Positions 1-8,413 of a stretch of 8,849 bases of DNA are shown here, one piece after another. The notes under the pieces are model-generated. The model was given only the letters and a program-made list of their open reading frames with translations. It did not search any database and had not been told where the DNA came from. Within the stretch, counting starts at the first letter, position 1, and every line of letters starts with the position of its first letter. The translations under genes and the position numbers were made by a program. Location: positions 1 to 8,849 of the forward strand of contig JAJXZV010000070.1 of the NCBI GenBank assembly GCA_021779875.1, in the 5' to 3' direction. This stretch comes from Pseudomonadota bacterium (lineage in GTDB: Bacteria; Pseudomonadota; Gammaproteobacteria; Steroidobacterales; Steroidobacteraceae).

Positions 1-1153
<1,153 letters not shown>

Positions 1154-1161
1154 AGGCACGC

Positions 1162-2192
<1,031 letters not shown>

Positions 2193-2193
<1 letters not shown>

Positions 2194-2208
2194 CGGCCTA
2201 GCGGCCGC
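2193..2208. promoter_or_regulatory. G/C hairpin spanning both stop codons at the tdh/sppA convergent junction
   Basis: GCGGCC at 2193-2198 and GGCCGC at 2203-2208 are perfect reverse complements around a TAGC loop, giving a 6-bp all-G/C stem. It takes in the last base of the tdh stop and the whole sppA stop (2198-2200, TAG on the minus strand). The stem would form in either transcript. Neither side has a T-run, so it is not a classical intrinsic terminator. A role in protecting mRNA 3' ends or in termination is inference, and a stem this short could occur by chance at this G+C. Confidence 0.35.
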
Positions 2209-4075
2209 CCAGCGCCCGGGTGATGCCGCGCGGCGCGCGGCACCAGCAATAGGCGTACGGGTCGCCGGGCGCGCCGAAACGCGCCATGCGGCCGCTCTCC
2301 TCGACCAGCGGTCCGAGCAGCCGTTCGAGGGCGTTCGGCTGCGGCGCCAGGCCGAGCCCGGCGGCCAGGCGCGCGCCCTGCGAACGCAGCTGCAGGAGCA
2401 GCTGCTCGCGCAGCGTCAATTCCGATTCGATGTAGTCGACGTCGTAGTCGCTCGGCAGCTCGGCGAGCTTCGCCGCGGCGTCGAGCGCGTCCTTCAAGCC
2501 GCCCAGGTGATCCACCAGGCCGATGCGCTGGGCGTCGGTGCCCGCCCAGACCCGGCCCTGCGCGATCTTGTCGACCTCGTCCACGGACTTCTTGCGCCCC
2601 TCGCTCACGCGCCGCAGGAAGCTCGCGTAGGCGTGCTCGACCGTGCTCTGCATGATCTGGCGCGTGCCGGCGTCGAGCGCCCGGTCCGGCCGTCCGCTGC
2701 CGGCGAGCGGCGTCGTGCCGAAGCCGTCCACGGTGACGCCGAGCTTCTCGAGCGTGCGCTGGAACGTGGGCACCACCGAGAACACGCCGATGGATCCGGT
2801 GAGCGTGGTCGGGCTCGCGAAGATCTGGTTCGCCGCCGCGGAGATGTAATAACCGCCGGACGCCGCATAGGTGCTCATGGACACCACGACCGGCTTGCCG
2901 GCTTTGCGCAGCGCCTGCACTTCGCGCAGGATTTCCTCGGAGGCGAACATGCTGCCGCCCGGGCTGTCGACGCGCATCACCACGGCCTTCACCGCGGGGT
3001 CGTAGCGCGCCTGGCGCAGCAGGTCCGCGGTGCTGTCCCCGCCGATCGTGCCGGGCGGCTGGTGCCCGTCGAGAATGTCGCCGGCGGCGACCACGACGCC
3101 GACCTTGGCGTCCGCGTGGCCCTTCAGGATGCGCTTCGAGCGCGTCGCGGCCAGGTACTGGCTCATGGCGATCGAGTTGAACGAGTGCGTGTCGGGATCC
3201 TCCCCGACCAGGCCCTTGAGTTCGTCGCCCACCTCGCGCCGGCTCTTGAGCGCCGTCACGAGGCCGCGCTGCAGGGCGAGCTTGGCCGCATCGCCGTTGG
3301 CCGCCGCGAGCGCCGTCGGCTGATCGGCGACGAAGTCCTTCAGGGCGCCCGCCGGCAGGCCGCGCGCGCGGGTCACGTCCTGCTGGTAGGCGTTCCACAG
3401 CGCGTCGAGCCAGACCGCGCTCTCCTCCCGGTCGGCCGGCGCCATGTCCGAGCGCGAGAACTGATCGGTGTAGCTCTTGAAGGTGCCGGCGCGGAACACG
3501 TTGACGTCCACGCCGAGCTTGTCGATGGCGTCCTTGAAGAACATCCGGTAGTAGCTGAAGCCGTCGATCGACATCTCGCCGAGCGGATCGAGGTAGACCT
3601 CGCCCGCCTGCGCGGCCAGGTAGAACTGCGATTGATCGAGGGAATCGGCGGCCGCGACCACCCGCTTGCCCGCGGCGCGGAAATCGCGCAGCGCCGCCCC
3701 CACCTCCTGCAGCTTCGACAGGCCGGAGACGCCGAGATTGCCGAGGTCGAGCACGATGAGCTTGATCCGCGGATCGGTCTTGGCCGATTGGATCGCGTCG
3801 AGCACGTCCTTCAGCAGGGTCTCGGGGGCGGGACCGCCCGAGGCCTCGCCGATCGCGCGGCGCACCGGATCGCTCGACAGCTGCTCGACCAGTTCGCCCT
3901 CGGGCGCGATCACCAGCGCCGCCGAGCGCGGCACGATGGGAATGGAGGTGTGCAGCGCCGCCAGCAGGAAGCCGAAGAACCCGAGCAGCAGGATCAGGTG
4001 CAGGCTCTTGCGGATCCCCTCGAGGATCCGCCAAACCAGGCGGAAGATCCCGCCGAGGGCGGAACCGACGCTCAC
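2198..4075 (-). CDS. sppA: Signal peptide peptidase SppA, 67-kDa type (protease IV)
   Basis: A membrane-bound serine protease of family S49 that degrades signal peptides after leader peptidase has released them; the active domains face the periplasm. It has 625 residues, close to the 618 of E. coli SppA, so it is the long two-domain form. One transmembrane segment lies at about 25-43, after a basic N-terminus. The N-terminal half carries the catalytic Lys200 in AGTFKSYTDQFSR, matching E. coli Lys209. The C-terminal half carries VDSPGGS at about 369-375 and the nucleophile Ser407 in TYAASGGYYIS, matching E. coli Ser409. The C-terminus ends in a DPYAYCWC-type tail. The start is GTG (4075-4073): a perfect GGAGG lies 6 nt upstream and no better start precedes it. 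The gene follows rplS by 43 nt on the same strand, with no terminator visible in the gap, so co-transcription with the ribosomal operon is plausible. Confidence 0.96.
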   Translation of the reverse strand: MSVGSALGGIFRLVWRILEGIRKSLHLILLLGFFGFLLAALHTSIPIVPRSAALVIAPEGELVEQLSSDPVRRAIGEASGGPAPETLLKDVLDAIQSAKTDPRIKLIVLDLGNLGVSGLSKLQEVGAALRDFRAAGKRVVAAADSLDQSQFYLAAQAGEVYLDPLGEMSIDGFSYYRMFFKDAIDKLGVDVNVFRAGTFKSYTDQFSRSDMAPADREESAVWLDALWNAYQQDVTRARGLPAGALKDFVADQPTALAAANGDAAKLALQRGLVTALKSRREVGDELKGLVGEDPDTHSFNSIAMSQYLAATRSKRILKGHADAKVGVVVAAGDILDGHQPPGTIGGDSTADLLRQARYDPAVKAVVMRVDSPGGSMFASEEILREVQALRKAGKPVVVSMSTYAASGGYYISAAANQIFASPTTLTGSIGVFSVVPTFQRTLEKLGVTVDGFGTTPLAGSGRPDRALDAGTRQIMQSTVEHAYASFLRRVSEGRKKSVDEVDKIAQGRVWAGTDAQRIGLVDHLGGLKDALDAAAKLAELPSDYDVDYIESELTLREQLLLQLRSQGARLAAGLGLAPQPNALERLLGPLVEESGRMARFGAPGDPYAYCWCRAPRGITRALGGR

Positions 4076-4081
4076 GTGAAG

Positions 4082-4086
4082 CCTCC
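4082..4086 (-). promoter_or_regulatory. Ribosome binding site of sppA
   Basis: The minus strand reads GGAGG here, with 6 nt to the GTG start of sppA. This full Shine-Dalgarno at ideal spacing decides the non-ATG start, and it is the strongest such site in the minus-strand cluster. Confidence 0.8.
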
Positions 4087-4118
4087 GGCCGCCCCCGTGC
4101 GGGTCATGCGTGCAGCCC

Positions 4119-4463
4119 TCAGATCTTCTCGTCGATCCGCGCCGCCTTGCCCGACAGGTCGCGCAGATAGTAGAGCTTGGCGCGGCGCACCGCGCCGCGG
4201 CGCTTGACGCTCACTTCGCTGATGGACGGGCTGTGCGTCTGGAACACGCGCTCGACGCCCTCGCCGTGGGAGATCTTGCGCACCGTGAACGAGGAATTCA
4301 GGCCGCGATTCTTCTTGGCGATGACCACGCCTTCGTACGCCTGCACGCGCTCGCGATCACCCTCCACCACCTTCACCTGCACGATCACCGTGTCGCCGGG
4401 GGCGAACTCGGGCAACTTGCGCGTCGCACGCTCGCCGTTCAATTCCTGGATGATCTTGTTCAT
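4119..4463 (-). CDS. rplS: Large ribosomal subunit protein bL19
   Basis: A protein of the 50S subunit located near the interface with the 30S subunit. It has 114 residues, as usual (E. coli 115), and is similar throughout. Motifs seen are MNKIIQELN at the N-terminus, [16 protein letters not shown], the conserved [26 protein letters not shown] and [15 protein letters not shown], ending [10 protein letters not shown]. The frame continues to an ATG at 4523, inside trmD, but the extra 20 residues are unlike L19. The ATG at 4463 starts the protein exactly where the family does. A GAGGT lies 10 nt upstream on the minus strand, a rather long spacing. It is the fourth gene of rpsP-rimM-trmD-rplS, 31 nt after trmD. 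Confidence 0.98.
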   Translation of the reverse strand: MNKIIQELNGERATRKLPEFAPGDTVIVQVKVVEGDRERVQAYEGVVIAKKNRGLNSSFTVRKISHGEGVERVFQTHSPSISEVSVKRRGAVRRAKLYYLRDLSGKAARIDEKI

Positions 4464-4494
4464 GACTGCATCGACCTCGTCTGTAGACTTCCGT

Positions 4495-5253
4495 TCATCG
4501 ATCCGGTCGCGTGCGCGCCGCACGCTCGACCTTGAATTCTTCCAACAAGCCCCGTTCCTCGGCGCTCATGCCGCGCCGCTCGAGCAGCTCCGGCCGGCGC
4601 AACCACGTCCGGCCGAGCGCCTCGCGCAGGCGCCAGCGCCGGATCGCCTCGTGATCACCGCTCTGCAGCACCTCGGGCACCGCATCGCCGTCGACCACCG
4701 CGGGCCGCGTGTAGTGCGGCCAGTCGAGCAGTCCGTTCGCGAACGACTCCTGCTCGGCCGACTCGCTGCAGCCGAGCGCGCCCGGCAGCAGGCGGACGAT
4801 CGCGTCGATGACCACCAGTGCCGGCAGTTCGCCGCCGGTGAGCACGTAATCGCCGATCGACCAGACCTCGTCGATCTCGCGCTCGACGAAGCGCTCGTCC
4901 ACGCCCTCGTACCGTCCCGCCACCAGGACCAGCCCCGGCAGCGCGCTCGCGGCGCGCGCCGTGTCCTGGTCGAATCGACGGCCGTCGGCCCCGAGATACA
5001 CCCGGCGGCTGCCCGCGGGCGCCCGGTGCACCGCGCGCCGCAAGGCGCTGCGCAGCGGCTCGACCTTGAGCACCATGCCCGGTCCGCCCCCGTAGGGCCG
5101 GTCGTCCACCGTGCGGTGGACGTCCGTCGCGAACTCGCGCGGATCGACGACGTCCACCTCGAACACACCCTGCGTCATGGCGCGCCCGAGCACGCCGTGC
5201 GCCAAGGCCTCGCCGAGCATGGCCGGAAAGAGCGACACGATGCCTATGTGCAT
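4495..5253 (-). CDS. trmD: tRNA (guanine37-N1)-methyltransferase
   Basis: Methylates N1 of G37, next to the anticodon of tRNAs that read CNN codons, using S-adenosylmethionine, and so prevents +1 frameshifting. It is a SPOUT-family trefoil-knot dimer in the cytosol. It has 252 residues (E. coli 255). Motifs seen are IGIVSLFP at the N-terminus, [15 protein letters not shown] at 46-60, the knot segments [10 protein letters not shown] (112-121) and [14 protein letters not shown] (132-145), Arg154, [11 protein letters not shown], and [20 protein letters not shown] in the C-terminal domain. The position matching the general-base Asp169 of the H. influenzae and E. coli enzymes is Glu169 here (SAEQESF). 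The ATG at 5253 starts at the family N-terminus, and no in-frame start lies between it and the rimM stop. Its ribosome binding site is weak: the only strong Shine-Dalgarno (GGAGGG, 5278-5283) is 24 nt away. Low trmD output relative to the ribosomal proteins is known in E. coli and would fit this. Confidence 0.98.
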   Translation of the reverse strand: MHIGIVSLFPAMLGEALAHGVLGRAMTQGVFEVDVVDPREFATDVHRTVDDRPYGGGPGMVLKVEPLRSALRRAVHRAPAGSRRVYLGADGRRFDQDTARAASALPGLVLVAGRYEGVDERFVEREIDEVWSIGDYVLTGGELPALVVIDAIVRLLPGALGCSESAEQESFANGLLDWPHYTRPAVVDGDAVPEVLQSGDHEAIRRWRLREALGRTWLRRPELLERRGMSAEERGLLEEFKVERAARTRPDR

Positions 5254-5305
5254 CTTGCCACAGCCCCGGCCGCGAAACCCTCCGTCATGGGCGGGCCGCC
5301 GTCAT
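5244..5305 (-). promoter_or_regulatory. Two tiny overlapping reading frames bridging the rimM stop and the trmD start
   Basis: On the minus strand the rimM stop overlaps an ATG as ATGA (5305-5302). That ATG opens a 6-codon frame ending in TGA at 5287-5285, which again overlaps an ATG as ATGA (5288-5285). The second frame has 14 codons, contains the GGAGGG at 5283-5278, and ends in TAG at 5246-5244, just 5 nt past the end of the trmD ATG. Such an arrangement could pass terminating ribosomes from rimM to trmD in steps. The bases are certain. Translation of these frames is inference, and neither has a convincing Shine-Dalgarno of its own. Confidence 0.3.
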
Positions 5306-5838
5306 TCGGCCGCCTCCGCCTCGTCCCAGTCGACCACCACGCGCCGCGCCCGCAGGTCCACGCGCCGCAGGCACCGCGGCACGGCCGGGATCCAGATCTC
5401 CCGGTCCGGACGCGCCGCCTCGCCCACCACCATCAGGGGGTGCGCCGGCGTATCCACGAAGTGGCGCAACTGGCCGAGCGGCGTGCCGGCCGTGTTCACC
5501 ACGTCGAAACCGATCAGGTCCGCCCGGTAGTACTCGCGGTCCCCCGCGGCCGGCAGCTCCGCGCGCGCCACCGCGATCCGGGCGCCGCGCAGCGCCTCGG
5601 CGGCCGTCCGATCCGACACGCCCGCGAATTTCACGGTCAGCTGCCCGCCGCTGCGGCCGTGCTCCTCGATCCGCATGCCGCGCCAGCCGCCCGCGAGCGC
5701 GAGGCGCAGCGAGCCGTGGGAGAGCAGCGCTTCAGGAGGATCCGTGAAGGAGCGTAACTTCACCCAGCCGCGCACCCCGAAGGGCGCGCCGACCATGCCG
5801 ATCTCGATGAGCGCCGAGTCGGTGCCGCTCATCATCAT
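5302..5838 (-). CDS. rimM: Ribosome maturation factor RimM
   Basis: Assists late assembly of the 30S head, binding ribosomal protein S19, and is needed for efficient 16S rRNA processing. It has 178 residues (E. coli 182). The N-terminal RimM domain shows IEIGMVGAPFGVRGWVKLRSF at about 11-31. The C-terminal PRC-barrel domain begins with REYYRADLIGFDVV, keeping the Tyr-Tyr pair (103-104) needed for 30S binding in E. coli, and ends RVDLRARRVVVDWDEAE. The segment usually reading TGANDVLVV in this family reads TPAHPLMVV here. Three ATG codons stand in a row (5838, 5835, 5832). An AGGG is 5 nt from the first and 8 nt from the second, so either may be the true start and the difference is one residue. 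It lies 27 nt after rpsP and 48 nt before trmD. Confidence 0.96.
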   Translation of the reverse strand: MMMSGTDSALIEIGMVGAPFGVRGWVKLRSFTDPPEALLSHGSLRLALAGGWRGMRIEEHGRSGGQLTVKFAGVSDRTAAEALRGARIAVARAELPAAGDREYYRADLIGFDVVNTAGTPLGQLRHFVDTPAHPLMVVGEAARPDREIWIPAVPRCLRRVDLRARRVVVDWDEAEAAE

Positions 5839-5865
5839 GGGCGCCCTGGAAGGCCCGGGAAGACC

Positions 5866-6117
5866 TTACGCGGCCTGCTTGCGATAGACCGTGAGCAGCT
5901 GCTTGACGCGATCCGAGAGGTGCGCGCCCTGGCCGAGCCAGTGCTCGATGCGGGCCACGTCGAGGCGCAGCTTCACGTCGGCGCCGCGCGCCACCGGGTT
6001 GAACAACCCGACGCTCTCCAGGCTGGTGCCGCCCTGCCGCTTGCGGCTGTCGGTCACCACGACGTGATAGAACGGCGTCTTCTTGCCACCGCGTCGAGTC
6101 AAACGGATCGTCACCAT
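5866..6117 (-). CDS. rpsP: Small ribosomal subunit protein bS16
   Basis: A 30S assembly and structural protein. It has 83 residues (E. coli 82). Diagnostic motifs are [20 protein letters not shown] at the N-terminus, DSRKRQGG, the conserved GLFNPVA, and [23 protein letters not shown]. The stop is TAA. The ATG at 6117 gives the standard N-terminus. An AAGGTGAG (minus strand, 6136-6129) matches the anti-Shine-Dalgarno, but its spacing of 11 nt is long. It is the first gene of rpsP-rimM-trmD-rplS. The 69-nt gap from ffh is AT-richer than anything else in the window and is the likely site of the operon's own promoter. Confidence 0.98.
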   Translation of the reverse strand: MVTIRLTRRGGKKTPFYHVVVTDSRKRQGGTSLESVGLFNPVARGADVKLRLDVARIEHWLGQGAHLSDRVKQLLTVYRKQAA

Positions 6118-6154
6118 GTTGAAGCTTGCTCACCTTGCCATGTCTAAGCCGAAT

Positions 6155-6184
6155 ATCTTAAAGCCTTTGAAGGCCTTGGAGCAA
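6155..6184 (-). promoter_or_regulatory. Candidate promoter of the rpsP operon
   Basis: The 69-nt gap between ffh and rpsP holds TAAGAT (6160-6155, four of six matches to TATAAT) in an AT-rich run, with TTGCTC (6184-6179) 18 nt upstream as a poor -35 box. Transcription would begin near 6148, about 30 nt before the rpsP ATG, which leaves room for the AAGGTGAG ribosome binding site. The E. coli counterpart operon has its promoter in the same gap. The exact boxes are uncertain, and read-through from ffh is also possible. Confidence 0.3.
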
Positions 6185-6186
6185 GG

Positions 6187-7539
6187 TCAATGAGGCAGGC
6201 GGCCGGCCATGCCGCGGAGCATGTTCTTCATCATGCCGCCCTTGGCCAGCTTCTTCATGGTCTTTTGCATCTGATCGAACTGCTTCAGCAGCCGATTGAC
6301 CTCGGGTAGGGGCACCCCCGCCCCTGCTGCAATGCGGCGCTTGCGGGAGCCGTCGATCCCTTCGGGCCGGCGGCGCTCGCGCGGGGTCATCGAGTCGATG
6401 ATGCCCATCTGGCGGCGGAGCATCTTCGGATTGACCGCCCCGGCCGCCGCCGCGGCGTTGGCCTGCATCTGCGCGGGCAACTTGTCGAGCAGCGCGGCCA
6501 TGCCGCCCATCTTCTCCAGCTGGCTCAGCTGATCGCGCAGGTCCGAGAGGTCGAAGGACTTGCCCTGGCCGATCTTGCGGGCGAGCTTCTCCGCCTTCTC
6601 CTGGTCGACCTGCTGCTGCACCTGCTCGACCAGGGACAGCACGTCGCCCATGCCGAGGATTCGCGAGGCGATCCGCTCGGGCTGGAACAATTCGAGCGCA
6701 TCGGATTTCTCGCCGGTGCCGATGAACAGGATCGGCCTGCCGGTGATCTGCCGCACCGACAAGGCCGCGCCGCCGCGCGCATCGCCGTCGGCCTTGGTGA
6801 GGATGGTGCCGGTGAGCGCGAGCGCCTCGTTGAACGCCTTGGCGGCGTTGACCGCGTCCTGGCCCGCCATGCTGTCGACCACGAACAACCGCTCGTGCGG
6901 CTTGAGCGCGGCCTCCAGGGCGCGCACCTCGTCCATCATCTCGGCATCGACGTGCAGACGCCCCGCGGTGTCGAGCAGCAGCACGTCGTAGGCCTGCAGC
7001 GTCGCCTGGTTGAGCGCGCGCCGCGCGATCTCGACCGGCGCCTCGCCGGCCGCGCCGGTCGCGAAGCCCGCGCCCACCTGCCCCGCCAGCGTCTGCAATT
7101 GCAGGATCGCGGCCGGGCGGTACACGTCGGTGCTCACCAGCAGCACCTTCTTGCGCTCCTTCTCGATCAGCCAGCGGGCGAGCTTGCCGGCGGTCGTGGT
7201 CTTGCCCGCGCCCTGGAGTCCCGCGAGCATGACCACCACCGGACGCTGCGCGCGCAGGTTCAGGCCCGTGCTCGGCTCGCCCATCAGCCGCACGAGCTCC
7301 TCGTGCACGATCTTGATGAAGGCCTGGCCCGGCGTGAGGCTGCGGGTCACCTCGACGCCGACGGCGCGCGCCTTCACCGCCTCCGTGAAGGTCTTGACCA
7401 CCTCCAGGGCGACGTCCGCGTCGAGCAGCGCGAGCCGGACCTGGCGCACCGTGTCCGCGATGTTGTCCTCGCTCAGGCGGCCGCGGCCGGAGAGCGCGTT
7501 GATGGCCGAGCTGAGCCCGGAAGTGAGGCGATCGAACAT
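6187..7539 (-). CDS. ffh: Signal recognition particle GTPase Ffh (SRP54)
   Basis: The protein subunit of the signal recognition particle. It binds signal sequences of nascent inner-membrane proteins and 4.5S RNA, and targets ribosomes to FtsY. It has 450 residues (E. coli 453). An N-domain (about 1-90) begins MFDRLTSGLS. The G-domain has the P-loop GLQGAGKT (107-114), DTAGR (190-194), TKADGDARGG (from 248) and GEKSDALE. The methionine-rich M-domain carries the 4.5S RNA-binding SRKRRIAAG (398-406), with VNRLLKQFDQMQKTMKK and GGMMKNMLRGM behind it. The linker at about 357-370 is an alanine-rich stretch instead of the usual polar linker. ATG 7539 gives the family N-terminus. No Shine-Dalgarno precedes it, and a perfect TATAAT lies 9 nt upstream. 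It diverges from ypjD across 51 nt. Confidence 0.98.
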   Translation of the reverse strand: MFDRLTSGLSSAINALSGRGRLSEDNIADTVRQVRLALLDADVALEVVKTFTEAVKARAVGVEVTRSLTPGQAFIKIVHEELVRLMGEPSTGLNLRAQRPVVVMLAGLQGAGKTTTAGKLARWLIEKERKKVLLVSTDVYRPAAILQLQTLAGQVGAGFATGAAGEAPVEIARRALNQATLQAYDVLLLDTAGRLHVDAEMMDEVRALEAALKPHERLFVVDSMAGQDAVNAAKAFNEALALTGTILTKADGDARGGAALSVRQITGRPILFIGTGEKSDALELFQPERIASRILGMGDVLSLVEQVQQQVDQEKAEKLARKIGQGKSFDLSDLRDQLSQLEKMGGMAALLDKLPAQMQANAAAAAGAVNPKMLRRQMGIIDSMTPRERRRPEGIDGSRKRRIAAGAGVPLPEVNRLLKQFDQMQKTMKKLAKGGMMKNMLRGMAGRLPH

Positions 7540-7548
7540 GATTCGGCC

Positions 7549-7554
7549 ATTATA
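7549..7554 (-). promoter_or_regulatory. Candidate -10 box of the ffh promoter
   Basis: The minus strand reads TATAAT, a perfect -10 consensus, 9 nt before the ffh ATG. A recognisable -35 box is missing at 16-18 nt spacing, where the sequence is around CTCCTA. If used, transcription would start about 0-5 nt before the ATG and give a leaderless or nearly leaderless mRNA, which fits the missing Shine-Dalgarno. The six bases sit in an otherwise G/C-rich region, so chance is less likely but not excluded. Confidence 0.4.
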
Positions 7555-7572
7555 GGTCGATTCGCGGCGGCT

Positions 7573-7578
7573 AGGAGG
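7573..7578 (+). promoter_or_regulatory. Ribosome binding site of ypjD
   Basis: A full AGGAGG, 12 nt before the in-frame GTG at 7591. The spacing is somewhat long, but this is the only strong Shine-Dalgarno in the 51-nt divergent gap. It supports GTG 7591 over GTG 7612 (33 nt away) or the ATG at 7663. Confidence 0.6.
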
Positions 7579-7590
7579 CCGTCGCTCCTT

Positions 7591-8403
7591 GTGTCATCAT
7601 TCGGGCCACCCGTGAGCCTCGCCTTCACCCTATTCGTCGTGTACGCCGCCGCCGCGTGGGTCATGCTGCGCAGCCTGAACCGGCCGCGCCTGGAACCCTT
7701 CGCCTGGGCGGTCGCGCTCGGGGCGATCTTCGCGCACAGCGACGCCATCGTGCGGCTGATGCGCCTCGCCGGACCCTTCTCCATCGGCTTGTTCGAAGCG
7801 ATCTCGCTGCTCGGCTGGACGCTCGGCGTGCTCGCCTGCCTGATCAGCATCGACAAGCAGAACCGCGTGCTCGGCTCGATCCTGCTCGCGAGCGCCGGCA
7901 TCGGCGCGTCCTTCACGGGGCACGGGCACGGCTTCGCCGAGGACGCGCCGTCCGGCTGGGAGCTCACCGCGCACATCCTGCTGTCGATGGGCGCCGCGGC
8001 GCTGCTGTTCGCGGCCGCGGTCACCGCGGTGCTGCTGGTCTTTCTCGACCGGCGGCTGCGCACCCACCGCATCGCCCGGATCCCGCGGGTGCTGCCGCCG
8101 GTCGATGCGCTCGAGAAGGTGCTGTTCCGGCTGATCGGCGCGGGTTTCGCGCTGCTCACCCTCGCGCTGCTCACCGGATTCGTGTTCGTCACCAACCTGT
8201 TCGCCCAGCACCTGATCCACAAGACGGTGCTCTCGCTGCTCGCCTGGGTGATCTTCGCCGTCCTGCTGGTCGGCCGGATCCGCTATGGGTGGCGCGGCCG
8301 GTCGGCGGTGCGCTGGACGCTGTTCGGCTTCGTGCTGCTCGCGCTCGCCTACTTCGGCTCCAAGTTCGTCCTCGAGAACCTGCTCGGACGGCACTGGGGC
8401 TGA
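7591..8403 (+). CDS. ypjD: Inner-membrane protein of the YpjD / CcsA-like cytochrome c assembly family
   Basis: A polytopic membrane protein of the cytochrome c assembly (CcsA/CcmC-like) family, 270 residues from GTG 7591. About eight hydrophobic segments are visible: roughly 8-26, 36-54, 64-84, 90-108, 125-151, 180-202, 212-228 and 241-258. It aligns with E. coli YpjD, most clearly over the C-terminal third (LTGFVFVTNLF, KTVLSLLAWV, GWRGR, LALAYFGSKFV). His49 (IFAHSDA) and His128 (TAHILLS) coincide with histidines of E. coli YpjD and could be heme ligands, which is inference. The tryptophan-rich WWD motif of true heme-handling CcsA/CcmC is not seen, so a role in cytochrome c maturation is doubtful. 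In E. coli this gene (also called corE) sits beside corB and has been linked to cobalt/magnesium phenotypes. The start is non-ATG and rests on the AGGAGG site; GTG 7612 is the alternative. corB follows 10 nt later, so the two are probably one operon. Confidence 0.88.
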   Translation: MSSFGPPVSLAFTLFVVYAAAAWVMLRSLNRPRLEPFAWAVALGAIFAHSDAIVRLMRLAGPFSIGLFEAISLLGWTLGVLACLISIDKQNRVLGSILLASAGIGASFTGHGHGFAEDAPSGWELTAHILLSMGAAALLFAAAVTAVLLVFLDRRLRTHRIARIPRVLPPVDALEKVLFRLIGAGFALLTLALLTGFVFVTNLFAQHLIHKTVLSLLAWVIFAVLLVGRIRYGWRGRSAVRWTLFGFVLLALAYFGSKFVLENLLGRHWG

Positions 8404-8413
8404 CCCGCGCGCC

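Noticed and set aside
2507..4207. A 566-codon open frame on the plus strand, antisense to sppA and the end of rplS.
   Set aside because: The protein is rich in Arg, Ala, Gly and His with no recognisable fold. It mirrors sppA, whose strong homology, start and ribosome binding site are clear. Such frames are expected opposite high-GC genes.
4464..4523. A 20-residue N-terminal extension of rplS from an ATG inside trmD.
   Set aside because: L19 proteins start at the equivalent of ATG 4463, and the extension would overlap the trmD end with unrelated residues.
4177..5757. A 526-codon open frame on the plus strand, opposite rplS, trmD and rimM.
   Set aside because: It is low complexity and crosses three well-supported antisense genes and their gaps, so it is a shadow of biased third-position base use.
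6130..6187. Inverted repeats in the ffh-rpsP gap: ACCTTGC with GCAAGGT 42 nt apart, and a GCCT/AGGC stem between them, possibly a terminator for ffh.
   Set aside because: The inner stem is only 4-5 bp with a 2-4 nt loop, the outer arms are too far apart for their length, and no T-run follows. I treat the stretch as a probable promoter region instead.
6895..7590. A long open extension of the ypjD frame upstream through ffh.
   Set aside because: It runs antisense to ffh and has no membrane-protein character; GTG 7591 with AGGAGG before it is a better start.
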